From: Lysobacter sp. KIS68-7
GTDB lineage: Bacteria > Pseudomonadota > Gammaproteobacteria > Xanthomonadales > Xanthomonadaceae
Length of the DNA: 64,000 bases
Assembly (NCBI RefSeq): GCF_021284745.1
Contig: NZ_CP089925.1
Span: 372,001-436,000 of the forward strand
Direction: 5' to 3'
Shown here: piece by piece, positions 48,989-57,323 of the stretch
Layout of the letters: every line of letters begins with the position of its first letter
Numbering within the stretch: position 1 is the stretch's first letter
Position numbers and translations under genes: made by a program
Notes under the pieces: generated by a model
The model's input: the letters and a program-made list of their open reading frames with translations, nothing else
The model's database searches: none
Told to the model about the DNA's origin: nothing

Positions 48989-49464
48989 GGCGCTGCCGCT
49001 CCGCGCGTGAGTTTCACTTCACCCGTGAGCCAGGCGACGTCGATATTCCACGCCGCGCCCTTCGCGGTGAGTTGCACGCGGCCGCCCGTGGACGCCCCGT
49101 CGGAGAAGAACTGGATCGCGCCCACGCCGCGCGTGGGCTGCACTTCGCGCGCGCCGAAGAAATTGATGCCGAACGCCTTGCCGACCTGGCCCTTGCGATT
49201 GTTCGGCGCAAGCCAGGTGCGCGCGGCCGGGTCGATGAGGAAACGCTGCGACTGTCCGGTGGAGATGGCCTGCGCGCGCGTGTAGCGCAACTGCGCGGCG
49301 ATCTCCTTGGCCTCGGCGCGCACGCGCATGCCTGCGAATCCGCCCGTCACCATCGCGGCGGCGAGCACGCTCATCGCCGCGATGAGCAGCATCACGAGCA
49401 TCACTTCCAACAGCGAGAAGCCGGACGCCCGGCGGTGCATCGCGCGGCGTCCGTGGGTGCGCAT
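48985..49464 (-). CDS. xpsH: Type II secretion minor pseudopilin XpsH (GspH)
   Basis: The 159-residue pseudopilin has leader site ASG|FSLLEVMLVMLLIAAM and a GspH-type body ('RAEAKEIAAQLRYTRAQAISTGQSQRFLID'). It joins the tip complex to XpsG. Confidence 0.92.
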   Translation of the reverse strand: MRTHGRRAMHRRASGFSLLEVMLVMLLIAAMSVLAAAMVTGGFAGMRVRAEAKEIAAQLRYTRAQAISTGQSQRFLIDPAARTWLAPNNRKGQVGKAFGINFFGAREVQPTRGVGAIQFFSDGASTGGRVQLTAKGAAWNIDVAWLTGEVKLTRGAAAP

Positions 49465-49467
49465 GGC

Positions 49468-49902
49468 TTACTCGAATGCGATGTCGGCGTCGACGCTGGA
49501 GCCGCCCGGCTTGCCGTCCTTGCCGAAGCTGACCAGGTCGAAGGGCTTGTTCTCGCCCGGCGCCTTGTATTCGAAGGGGTGGTTCCAGGGATCCTTGAGC
49601 TCGGACGTCTTGGCGTACGGGCCGAGCCAACCTTGTGCATCGCTCTGCACGAGTTCGTCGAGGTTGGCCGGCAGCGCGCCGGTGTCGCCCTGGAACTGCT
49701 GCACTTTCTCGGCGAGCGTCTGCACCTGCGCCTTGGCGAGGTTGACCTTGGCGCGGTCGCCGCCGCCGAGGATGCGCGTGGCGGCGAAGGCCACGATGCC
49801 GCCGATCAGCACGACGACCAGGATGATCTCGATGAGGCTGAAGCCGGACTGCGCCTGGCGCGGTGCGGGAGCACGAAGGGAACGATGAAAGGTCATGGGC
49901 AT
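49468..49902 (-). CDS. xpsG: Type II secretion major pseudopilin XpsG (GspG)
   Basis: The 144-residue major pseudopilin has leader site QSG|FSLIEIILVVVLIGG and the C-terminal calcium-loop region ('DPWNHPFEYKAPGENKPFDLVSFGKDGKPGG'), diagnostic for GspG. It polymerises into the pseudopilus that pushes substrates out. Confidence 0.97.
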   Translation of the reverse strand: MPMTFHRSLRAPAPRQAQSGFSLIEIILVVVLIGGIVAFAATRILGGGDRAKVNLAKAQVQTLAEKVQQFQGDTGALPANLDELVQSDAQGWLGPYAKTSELKDPWNHPFEYKAPGENKPFDLVSFGKDGKPGGSSVDADIAFE

Positions 49903-51120
49903 TTATCCGATGGCGTTCGTCAGATCGTAGATGGGGGTGAGCACGGCGAGGATGACGACCATGACGACGCCCGCGAGCAGCATCGTCACCACCGGCACCA
50001 GCGCCGCCAGCATGCGGTCGAGCGCCAGGCTCGTTTCCGCTTCGAACGTGTCGGCGGTCTTCAGCAGCATCGTGTCGAGCGCGCCGGATTCTTCGCCGAC
50101 CTGGATCATCTGCAGCGCCAGGCGCGGGAAGCGCTTGCCGCGGCCCAGGGCCGTGGACAGGCCGACGCCGCCCTTCACTTCATTGGCTGCGGTTTCGACA
50201 TCCGCCGCCAGCACGAGGTTCCCCAACACATTGCGGCCGATGCCCAGCGCGGTCAGCAAGGGCACGCCGTTGCGCAGCAGGGTGCCGAGCGTGCGCGCCA
50301 ATCGTGCGGTTTCCAGCCGTGCCACCAACGGGCCGACGAATTTCTGCCGCAGCAGCCATTCATCGAACTTCACGCGAAATTCCGGGTCCCGCCGCTTGCG
50401 GTCGAACCACCACACCGCGAGCGCGGGGATGGCCACCAGCACGATCCACCAGTCGCGCACGAACAGGCCGATGCCCAGCACGATGCGGGTGAAGATCGGC
50501 AGCGTGGCATCCAGGCTCTCGTACATCGCGGCGAACTGCGGGACGACGTAGCCCAGCAGGAACAGCAGGCTGAAGCCGACCATCACCAGCAGGATGATCG
50601 GGTAGATCAACGCGTTGATCACCTTCCCGCGCAACGCGCGACTGCGCTCGAGGTAATCGGCCAGGCGCTGCAGCGTTTCGTGCAGCGAACCGCCCGCCTC
50701 GCCCGCGCGCACCATGTTCACGTACAGGCGGCCGAAGGTGCCGTGCTGGCGCTCCAGCGCCGTCGACAACGCACTGCCGCCGCGCACCGCATCGCGGATG
50801 TCGGCGATGGTGCGGCGTGCGCCTTCGTCTTCCGGCAATTCCAGCAGGATGGTCAGCGCGCGATCCAACGGCTGACCCGCGGCGAGCAGCGTCGCCAGCT
50901 GCTGCGTGAACTGCACGAGCCGCTCGCCCGCGAAGGGCTTGGGCTTGAACAGCATCTTCCATGTCGACTCGCCACCGCCTTCCGAAGCGAGCTTCGTTTC
51001 GACAGGCAAATGTCCCTGCTCCTGCAGGCGCACGGCCACTTCGCCGACGCTCGCGGCTTCCATCTGGCCGTCGAGCAGCTCGCCGCGTGAATTGAGGGCC
51101 TTGTAGCGGAACAGGGGCAT
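49903..51120 (-). CDS. xpsF: Type II secretion inner-membrane platform protein XpsF (GspF)
   Basis: The 405-residue protein has two T2SSF domains, with 'GERLVQFTQQLATLLAAGQPLDRALTIL' and 'ARLARTLGTLLRNGVPLLTALGIG' as paired repeats, and three membrane helices. It transmits motion of the ATPase XpsE to the pseudopilus. It directly precedes xpsG with no gap. Confidence 0.96.
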   Translation of the reverse strand: MPLFRYKALNSRGELLDGQMEAASVGEVAVRLQEQGHLPVETKLASEGGGESTWKMLFKPKPFAGERLVQFTQQLATLLAAGQPLDRALTILLELPEDEGARRTIADIRDAVRGGSALSTALERQHGTFGRLYVNMVRAGEAGGSLHETLQRLADYLERSRALRGKVINALIYPIILLVMVGFSLLFLLGYVVPQFAAMYESLDATLPIFTRIVLGIGLFVRDWWIVLVAIPALAVWWFDRKRRDPEFRVKFDEWLLRQKFVGPLVARLETARLARTLGTLLRNGVPLLTALGIGRNVLGNLVLAADVETAANEVKGGVGLSTALGRGKRFPRLALQMIQVGEESGALDTMLLKTADTFEAETSLALDRMLAALVPVVTMLLAGVVMVVILAVLTPIYDLTNAIG

Positions 51121-51127
51121 CGTGGCC

Positions 51128-52852
51128 TCAGGCGTCTTCGGTGACGCGCAACACTTCTTCGATCGTCGTGACGCCGGCCAGCGCCTTCGTGATGCCGTCC
51201 TCGTACATCGTGCGCATGCCCGCCTTGCGCGCGAGCTGTTCGAGTTCGCCCATGCCGGCGTGGCGCATCACTGCGCGGCGGAGTTCGTCGTCCATGACGA
51301 GGAACTCCATGATCGTCGTGCGGCCGAGGTAACCGGTGGGCGAGAGTTCGGACGGACGCGGGTGGTACAGGTAGATGTCGCCTTCGCGCTGCCAGCGGCG
51401 CAGGCTGAACTTCTCGATCTCTTCCGGCGACGCGAGGTAACGCTCGGCATTCGTCGGTTCCAGGCGGCGCACGAGGCGCTGGGCGAGGATGCCGTTCACC
51501 GTGGACGTCAGCAGATAGTCTTCCACGCCCATGTCGAGCAGGCGCGTGATGCCACCGGCGGCGTTGTTCGTGTGCAGGGTGGAGAGCACCAGGTGGCCGG
51601 TGAGCGCGGACTGGATCGCGATGCGCGCGGTTTCCAGGTCGCGCATTTCGCCGATCATGATGATGTCCGGATCCTGGCGCACGATCGAACGCAGCGCGTT
51701 CGCGAAGTCCAATCCGATCTGCGGCTTGGCCTGGATCTGGTTGATGCCTTCGATCTGGTATTCGATCGGGTCTTCGACCGTGATGATCTTGACGTCGCTG
51801 GTGTTGAGCTTGCTCAGCGCCGTGTAGAGCGTGGTCGTCTTGCCCGAGCCGGTCGGGCCCGTCACCAGCAGGATGCCGTGCGGCTGCTCCAGCACGTGCT
51901 GGAACTGCGGGAGGAATTCGTCGGTGAAGCCGAGGCGGTGGAAGTCGAACACCACCGTTTCGCGATCGAGCAGGCGCATCACCACGCTTTCGCCGTGCGC
52001 GGTGGGCATGCTGCTCACGCGCAGGTCGAGTTCCTTGCCCTGCACGCGCAGCATGATGCGGCCGTCCTGCGGCAGGCGGCGTTCGGCGATGTTGAGCTTC
52101 GCCATGATCTTGATGCGGCTGATGATCGCGGCGGTGAGGTTGGCCGGCGGACCTTCGGATTCCTCGAGCACGCCGTCGATGCGGTAGCGCACCTTCAGGC
52201 GGTTTTCGAAGGGTTCGATATGGATGTCCGACGCACGCAGTTCCACCGCGCGCTGGATGATCAGGTTGACCAGGCGGATCACCGGCGCTTCGGACGCGAG
52301 GTCGCGCAGGTGTTCGACGTCGTCCATGTCGCCGGTTTCGCCTTCGGCGGTTTCGACGATCGCGCCCATCGCGCTGCGGCCCTGGCCGTGCCAGCGTTCG
52401 ATCAGGTCGTCGATCTCCGAACGCAGCGCGATGCTCGCGCGCACCTCGCGGCCCGTGGCCAGGCGCACGGCGTCGAGCGCATAGAGGTCCTGCGGATCGG
52501 CGACCAGCACGTCCACGCCCTGCTCGGTCTCGGCGACCGGCACGACGTGGAACTGCTTCATGAATTTCGGGGAGAGCGCGACCGTCTCGGGCGGCAGCTC
52601 GGGGGCGTCCTTCGCACTGACCAGCGGCAGGCCGAGCACGGCCGAGGCGGTCTCGGCGTGGTCGCGCTCGGAGACCAGGCCCAGGCGTGCGAGCAGGCTC
52701 AGCAGGCTGCCCCCGGTTTCCTCCTGGAGGCGGCGGGCGCGGGCGAGGTCGGCGTCCTTCAGGCGGCCACGTTCGACCAGCGCCGACACGATGCGCTCGT
52801 CGGCAGCGACTTCGGTTCCACCCCCTGGCGGGGCGTCGACGATGGCGTTCAT
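51128..52852 (-). CDS. xpsE: Type II secretion ATPase XpsE (GspE)
   Basis: The 574-residue secretion ATPase has an N-terminal domain that binds XpsL and a C-terminal motor with Walker A 'LVTGPTGSGKTTTLY', Asp box 'ITVEDPIEYQ', Walker B 'RQDPDIIMIGEMRD' and a His box ('GHLVLSTLHTNNA'). There are no cysteines at all, so the tetracysteine zinc motif of most GspE proteins is missing; this is known for xanthomonad XpsE. The ATG at 52852 is supported by GGAGG seven bases upstream. First gene of the operon. Confidence 0.96.
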   Translation of the reverse strand: MNAIVDAPPGGGTEVAADERIVSALVERGRLKDADLARARRLQEETGGSLLSLLARLGLVSERDHAETASAVLGLPLVSAKDAPELPPETVALSPKFMKQFHVVPVAETEQGVDVLVADPQDLYALDAVRLATGREVRASIALRSEIDDLIERWHGQGRSAMGAIVETAEGETGDMDDVEHLRDLASEAPVIRLVNLIIQRAVELRASDIHIEPFENRLKVRYRIDGVLEESEGPPANLTAAIISRIKIMAKLNIAERRLPQDGRIMLRVQGKELDLRVSSMPTAHGESVVMRLLDRETVVFDFHRLGFTDEFLPQFQHVLEQPHGILLVTGPTGSGKTTTLYTALSKLNTSDVKIITVEDPIEYQIEGINQIQAKPQIGLDFANALRSIVRQDPDIIMIGEMRDLETARIAIQSALTGHLVLSTLHTNNAAGGITRLLDMGVEDYLLTSTVNGILAQRLVRRLEPTNAERYLASPEEIEKFSLRRWQREGDIYLYHPRPSELSPTGYLGRTTIMEFLVMDDELRRAVMRHAGMGELEQLARKAGMRTMYEDGITKALAGVTTIEEVLRVTEDA

Positions 52853-52899
52853 TCCGTCCTCCGGGCGCGGTTCTTGGGCCATCCGTGACCCGGGTCGCG

Positions 52900-52908
52900 A
52901 CTGTAGCA
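52900..52908 (-). promoter_or_regulatory. Candidate extended -10 of the xps operon
   Basis: TGC-TACAGT on the minus strand is a good extended -10, 48 bases upstream of xpsE. A GACCCGGGTC palindrome (52887-52896) overlaps the likely start site. No clear -35. The rest of the divergent gap to 53044 has no recognised riboswitch. Confidence 0.4.
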
Positions 52909-53044
52909 GAGCGGTCGTGGGGGCCGACTCCCGCATGGGGGCCGGGGTCACTTGAAGCGTTCAGGCCTTTTGTCGGGAAGGATGACCGGCTTGAAGGAGG
53001 CGCGGCGTTCGCTGGAATTACCAGTCCTACAGGGGGACACCCTC

Positions 53045-56000
53045 ATGTCATCGCGCCTCGCGTTCAGCCGGGGGTGGGCGACTGCCTTCCTCGTTTTGTC
53101 TGCTGCTTGTGTCCAGCCCGCCTGGGCGGCCTGCAACGGGAATCCCAAAGCCAAGATCGACCCGGACACGCAGACCGTGCCCGAGCGCACCGGGGGCAAT
53201 CCCACCGTCGTGACGCTCGATGGATCGAAGTCGACGCCGGGGAACAACGATCTCGTGTTCGCCTGGACCTATCTCGGCAGCACGCCATCGGGCCTGACGG
53301 TGACCCTCAACAACACGACCGTGCAGAAACCGACGTTCGCCGCGCCGAGCGTGGGCGCCGCCGGCGCCGCGCTGAACTTCCGGCTCACGGTGACTTGCGG
53401 GAACCAGACCGATACCACCACCACGGTCATCAACGTCACCGACGTGTTCGTGAATTCCCCACCGGTCGCCTCCGGGTTCATCGCGCCGCTCAATGCAACC
53501 GAAGGCCAGACCGTCACCCTGGACGGCACCGGTTCGTCCGATCCCGACAACCAACCTCTGACGTATTCCTGGACACAGATTTCCGGCTCGCCGACGGTGA
53601 CGCTCGCGGGCGCAGGCGCCGTGCGCACGTTCATCGCGCCGAACCTCCCCGCCACGACCACGCTCGGGTTTCGCCTCACGGTCTCCGACGGCACGTTGAG
53701 CAGCTTCACCGACAAAACGGTCAGCATCGTCTTCACCAACGATCCGCCGATCGCGGTGCTGGGTTGCCCCGCCGGCGGGGTGCGCAATGTCGATGAAGGC
53801 CAGTCGGTCACTTTCGACGCCAGCGGATCGAGCGATCCCGAAGGCGGCGCGCTGGCCTGGGCCTGGAGCCAGAACGCCGGCCTGCCGAACCTCGGCATCG
53901 GCGGTTTGACCACGTCTTCGATCACGTTCAACGCACCACACCTCGGCTTCCAGCAGCTCGGCGGCATGACCGTGACCGCGACGGTCACCGATCCGCTGCT
54001 GGCGTCCGCTTCGAAGTCCTGCGGCCTCTTCATCCGCGACGTGACCGCACCGGTGATCGTCGTCCCGAACGACATCACGGCCGAAGCGACCTCCGCCGCG
54101 GGCGCAAGCGTGCCCTACAGCGTGACGTCGCAGGATGCGGTGGAAGACCAGATCCCGCAGCCGCTCGCGTGCGTGCCGGCGTCCAACAGCGTGTTCGCGC
54201 TCGATGCGAACACCACGGTCAACTGCACCGACCACGACGCGAACAACAACACGTCGAACGCCAGCTTCAAGATCCTCGTGCGCGACACGACGCCGCCGAT
54301 CCTCACGGTCCCCGGCGACACCGCCGTCGATGCGATCGACGCCAGCGGCGCGCCCGCGACGTTCACTGCAACGAAAGCCGACCTCGTCGACGGCACCGCG
54401 CCGGCGACCTGCGCGCCCGCCTCCGGCAGCCAGTTCCCGCTCGGCAACACGACGGTGAACTGCACCGCCGTCGATGCGCACAACAATTCAGCGGCGCCGA
54501 AGTCCTTCGTGCTCAGCGTGATGGACGTGACGAAGCCGACGATCGCGGGGCACGGCGACGAAGGCCCGCTGGAAGCGACCAGTGCGGCCGGCGCCGTATC
54601 GAACTACACACCGCCCGCCACGCACGACAACGTCGATCCGGACGGCGTCGCGACCTGCGTTCCGCCGCCGGGCACGACGTTCGCGCTGGGTAGCACGGAC
54701 GTGAACTGCAGCGCGACGGACACTTCGGGCAACCACGCCGACGCCACGAGCTTCAAGGTCCTGGTGCACGACACGACGAAGCCGGTGATCGCTGCGCATT
54801 CGAACATCGACAACGTCGAAGCGACGTCCGCCGCGGGCGCACTGGTCGACTATCTCGCACCGACGTGGACGGACGCGGTCGACGGCAGCGGCAGCGCGAG
54901 CTGCACACCCGCCTCGCACACGACCTTCGCGCTCGACACGACCACCGTGCATTGCAACTACACCGACAACGCGGGCAACCCCGCGGATGAAACGACGTTC
55001 ACGATCACGGTCGTCGACCACACGCCGCCGGGGATCGAGGTCCACGACAACCTTGCTGACGTCGAAGCGACCGGACCGAGCGGCGCCGTCGTTCAATACG
55101 ATCCGCCGAAGTGGCACGACCTCGTGGACGGATCGGGCGATGCGGAATGCACGCCGGCGTCGGGCGGGACGTTCCCGCTCGGCCCGACGATCATCACCTG
55201 CTCGAAGACCGATGCGCACGGCAACGTCGCGGTCCCGACGACGTTCACCGTCGATGTCGTCGATACGACGCCGCCTGCAATCGATGACGTCGCGAACATC
55301 ACCGGCATCGAAGCCACCGGCCCGAACGGCGCACCGGTCCACTACACCAATCCCGCCTGGCACGACCTCGTCAGCGGCGACGGCACCGCAAACTGCCTGC
55401 CGGCCGCGGACTCGACCTTCGCGCTCGGCACGACCACGGTGCATTGCCGCGCGCAGGACGGTGCGGGCAACAAGGCGACCAGCAGCTTCACCGTCACCGT
55501 GGTCGACACGACGCCGCCCACGCTGACGCTGCCTGCGGACATCACCGAAGAAGCGACCTCCCCCGCCGGCGCCGAGGTGACGTTCACCGCGACGGCCCAC
55601 GACATCGTCAGCGGCGACGTGCCGGTGACATGTGCACCGCCCTCCGGCAGCACGTTCGGCCTGACCAATACCGAAGTGCAGTGCAGCGCGACGGATGGCG
55701 CCAACAACACCGCATCAGGCAGCTTCCACGTGCTCGTGCGCGACACGACGCCGCCGGCGCTCACGCTGCCGTCGACCACCACGCAGGAAGCCACCTCCGC
55801 AGCGGGCGCCGCCGTGACCTTCACCGCCACCGCGAACGACATCGTGAGCGGCAGCGTGCCGGTCGTGTGCACGCCCGCGTCGGGCGCCACCTTCGCGCTC
55901 GGCGACACCACCGTGCAATGCAGCGCAACCGACGGCGCGAGCAACACGGGGCATGGCAGCTTCCTGGTCAAAGTCGTCGACACCACGCCACCCTCGATCG

Positions 56001-57283
56001 CCCACAGCGATGACATCGCCGGCATCGAAGCGACAGGCCCGAGCGGCGCAGTCGTGACCTACACGAGCCCCAACTGGACCGACGCCGTCAGCGGCACCGG
56101 CACCGCGAGCTGCCTGCCCGCGTCCGGTTCGACCTTCGCGCTGGGCACGAGCGCCGTGACTTGCAGCGCGCAGGACGGCGCCGGCAACCATTCGACGAGT
56201 TCCTTCAACGTCACGGTCGCCGACACCACTGCGCCTGGGCTGACGCTGCCCGCGAACTTCTCGAAGGAAGCCACCGGTCCGGGCGGCGCGGTGGCAACAT
56301 TCAGCGCTTCGGCCTACGACCTCGTGAGCGGCAACGTGCCGATCTCGTGCGCGCCGACTTCAGGCAGCACGTTTGCCCTCGGCACGACGACGGTGAACTG
56401 CAGCGCCTCCGACACGCACGGCAACACCGGGCACGGATCGTTCCAGGTCACGGTGGTCGACACGACGAAGCCCGTGCTCTCGCTGCCGACGGACTACACC
56501 GGTGAAGCCACCGGCCCGTCGGGCCGCGCGGTGACCTTCAGCCCGACCGCCAACGACATCGTCAGCGGCAACGTGCCCGTCTCCTGCACGCCGGCCTCGG
56601 GCAGCACCTTTGCGATCACCACCACGGCGGTGAACTGCAGCGCCACCGACGGCGCCGGCAACACTGCGAACGGGAGCTTCAACATCACCATCCGCGACAC
56701 GACGCCCCCGAACATCTCGGCCCATGCGGCGGTGAATGCGATCGCCGCGGCCAGCGCCGGTGCCTACGTGACCTGGACCGACCCGACCGCCAACGACATC
56801 GTCGACGGCGCACGCCCGGTCACGTGCACGCCGGCATCGGGCACGTGGTTCAACGCGGGCGGGAGCACGGTGACGTGCAAGTCGAAGGACACGCGCAACA
56901 ACGAAGCCACGAGCACCTTCCCGGTGAACGTCACCTTCGCGTTCAGCGGGTTCTTCAGCCCGGTCGACAACCTGCCGACCGTCAACATCGTGAACTCCGG
57001 CCAGGCGATCCCGGTGAAGTTCTCGCTCGGCGGCAACCAGGGCCTGGCGATCTTCGCGGACGGCTATCCGCGCTCGGTGGTGATGACGTGCACCGGCACG
57101 CTGACCGACGCGATCGAGGAAACGGTCACCGCCGGCAACAGCTCGCTGAGCTACGACACCGGCACCGCGCGCTACAACTACGTGTGGAAGACCGACAAGG
57201 CGTGGGCTGGCACGTGCCGCCAGTTGCAATTGAAGTTCATCGACGGCTCGATGCAGACCGCGAACTTCAACTTCAAGAAGTGA
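53045..57283 (+). CDS. Large secreted protein with PKD-like and twelve HYR repeats
   Basis: The 1412-residue protein has a signal peptide (1-28, ending 'VQPAWA'). Residues 30-330 form three PKD/REJ-like domains ('VTLDGSKSTPGNNDLVFAW', 'VTLDGTGSSDPDNQPLTYSW', 'VTFDASGSSDPEGGALAWAW'). Residues 332-1298 are twelve HYR (immunoglobulin-like) repeats of about 80 residues, each with one cysteine pair. The C-terminal 110 residues ('SGFFSPVDNLPTVNIVNSGQAIPVKFSLGG') form a further domain often found at the end of HYR proteins. No LPxTG, autotransporter barrel or lipobox is present. A role in adhesion or the extracellular matrix, and export by the adjacent type II system, are inferences. The ATG at 53045 has an AGGGGGA ribosome-binding site. 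Confidence 0.85.
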   Translation: MSSRLAFSRGWATAFLVLSAACVQPAWAACNGNPKAKIDPDTQTVPERTGGNPTVVTLDGSKSTPGNNDLVFAWTYLGSTPSGLTVTLNNTTVQKPTFAAPSVGAAGAALNFRLTVTCGNQTDTTTTVINVTDVFVNSPPVASGFIAPLNATEGQTVTLDGTGSSDPDNQPLTYSWTQISGSPTVTLAGAGAVRTFIAPNLPATTTLGFRLTVSDGTLSSFTDKTVSIVFTNDPPIAVLGCPAGGVRNVDEGQSVTFDASGSSDPEGGALAWAWSQNAGLPNLGIGGLTTSSITFNAPHLGFQQLGGMTVTATVTDPLLASASKSCGLFIRDVTAPVIVVPNDITAEATSAAGASVPYSVTSQDAVEDQIPQPLACVPASNSVFALDANTTVNCTDHDANNNTSNASFKILVRDTTPPILTVPGDTAVDAIDASGAPATFTATKADLVDGTAPATCAPASGSQFPLGNTTVNCTAVDAHNNSAAPKSFVLSVMDVTKPTIAGHGDEGPLEATSAAGAVSNYTPPATHDNVDPDGVATCVPPPGTTFALGSTDVNCSATDTSGNHADATSFKVLVHDTTKPVIAAHSNIDNVEATSAAGALVDYLAPTWTDAVDGSGSASCTPASHTTFALDTTTVHCNYTDNAGNPADETTFTITVVDHTPPGIEVHDNLADVEATGPSGAVVQYDPPKWHDLVDGSGDAECTPASGGTFPLGPTIITCSKTDAHGNVAVPTTFTVDVVDTTPPAIDDVANITGIEATGPNGAPVHYTNPAWHDLVSGDGTANCLPAADSTFALGTTTVHCRAQDGAGNKATSSFTVTVVDTTPPTLTLPADITEEATSPAGAEVTFTATAHDIVSGDVPVTCAPPSGSTFGLTNTEVQCSATDGANNTASGSFHVLVRDTTPPALTLPSTTTQEATSAAGAAVTFTATANDIVSGSVPVVCTPASGATFALGDTTVQCSATDGASNTGHGSFLVKVVDTTPPSIAHSDDIAGIEATGPSGAVVTYTSPNWTDAVSGTGTASCLPASGSTFALGTSAVTCSAQDGAGNHSTSSFNVTVADTTAPGLTLPANFSKEATGPGGAVATFSASAYDLVSGNVPISCAPTSGSTFALGTTTVNCSASDTHGNTGHGSFQVTVVDTTKPVLSLPTDYTGEATGPSGRAVTFSPTANDIVSGNVPVSCTPASGSTFAITTTAVNCSATDGAGNTANGSFNITIRDTTPPNISAHAAVNAIAAASAGAYVTWTDPTANDIVDGARPVTCTPASGTWFNAGGSTVTCKSKDTRNNEATSTFPVNVTFAFSGFFSPVDNLPTVNIVNSGQAIPVKFSLGGNQGLAIFADGYPRSVVMTCTGTLTDAIEETVTAGNSSLSYDTGTARYNYVWKTDKAWAGTCRQLQLKFIDGSMQTANFNFKK
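54038..56940 (+). repeat. Twelve tandem HYR-encoding units of 237-246 bases
   Basis: Units start (codon for D in the 'DTTPP'-type link) at 54038, 54284, 54524, 54770, 55016, 55262, 55505, 55742, 55979, 56222, 56459 and 56696. Two subtypes are visible: a '..LTLP..EAT..VTF.A.A.DIVSG' type (units 7, 8, 10, 11) and an 'H..I..IEATGPSGA..Y..P.W.D.VSG' type (units 4, 5, 6, 9). Strong nucleotide similarity within subtypes indicates recent duplication. Confidence 0.85.
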
Positions 57284-57291
57284 TGCAACGA

Positions 57292-57319
57292 AGAAGGCCC
57301 GGGGAAACCCGGGCCTTCT
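57292..57319. terminator. Bidirectional terminator between the HYR gene and purL
   Basis: AGAAGGCCCGGG-GAAA-CCCGGGCCTTCT forms a perfect 12-bp stem with a GAAA tetraloop, eight bases after the HYR gene stop and four bases beyond the converging purL stop. Confidence 0.8.
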
Positions 57320-57323
57320 GCTT

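Noticed and set aside
52909-53044. Cyclic-di-GMP riboswitch before the HYR gene
   Set aside because: GGTCAC and scattered GGAAGG-like motifs are present but the conserved GEMM core and receptor loop are not found.
54038-56940. Regular repeats considered as a CRISPR array
   Set aside because: Repeat units are about 240 bases, in frame and protein-coding (HYR domains), with no short identical repeats or spacers.
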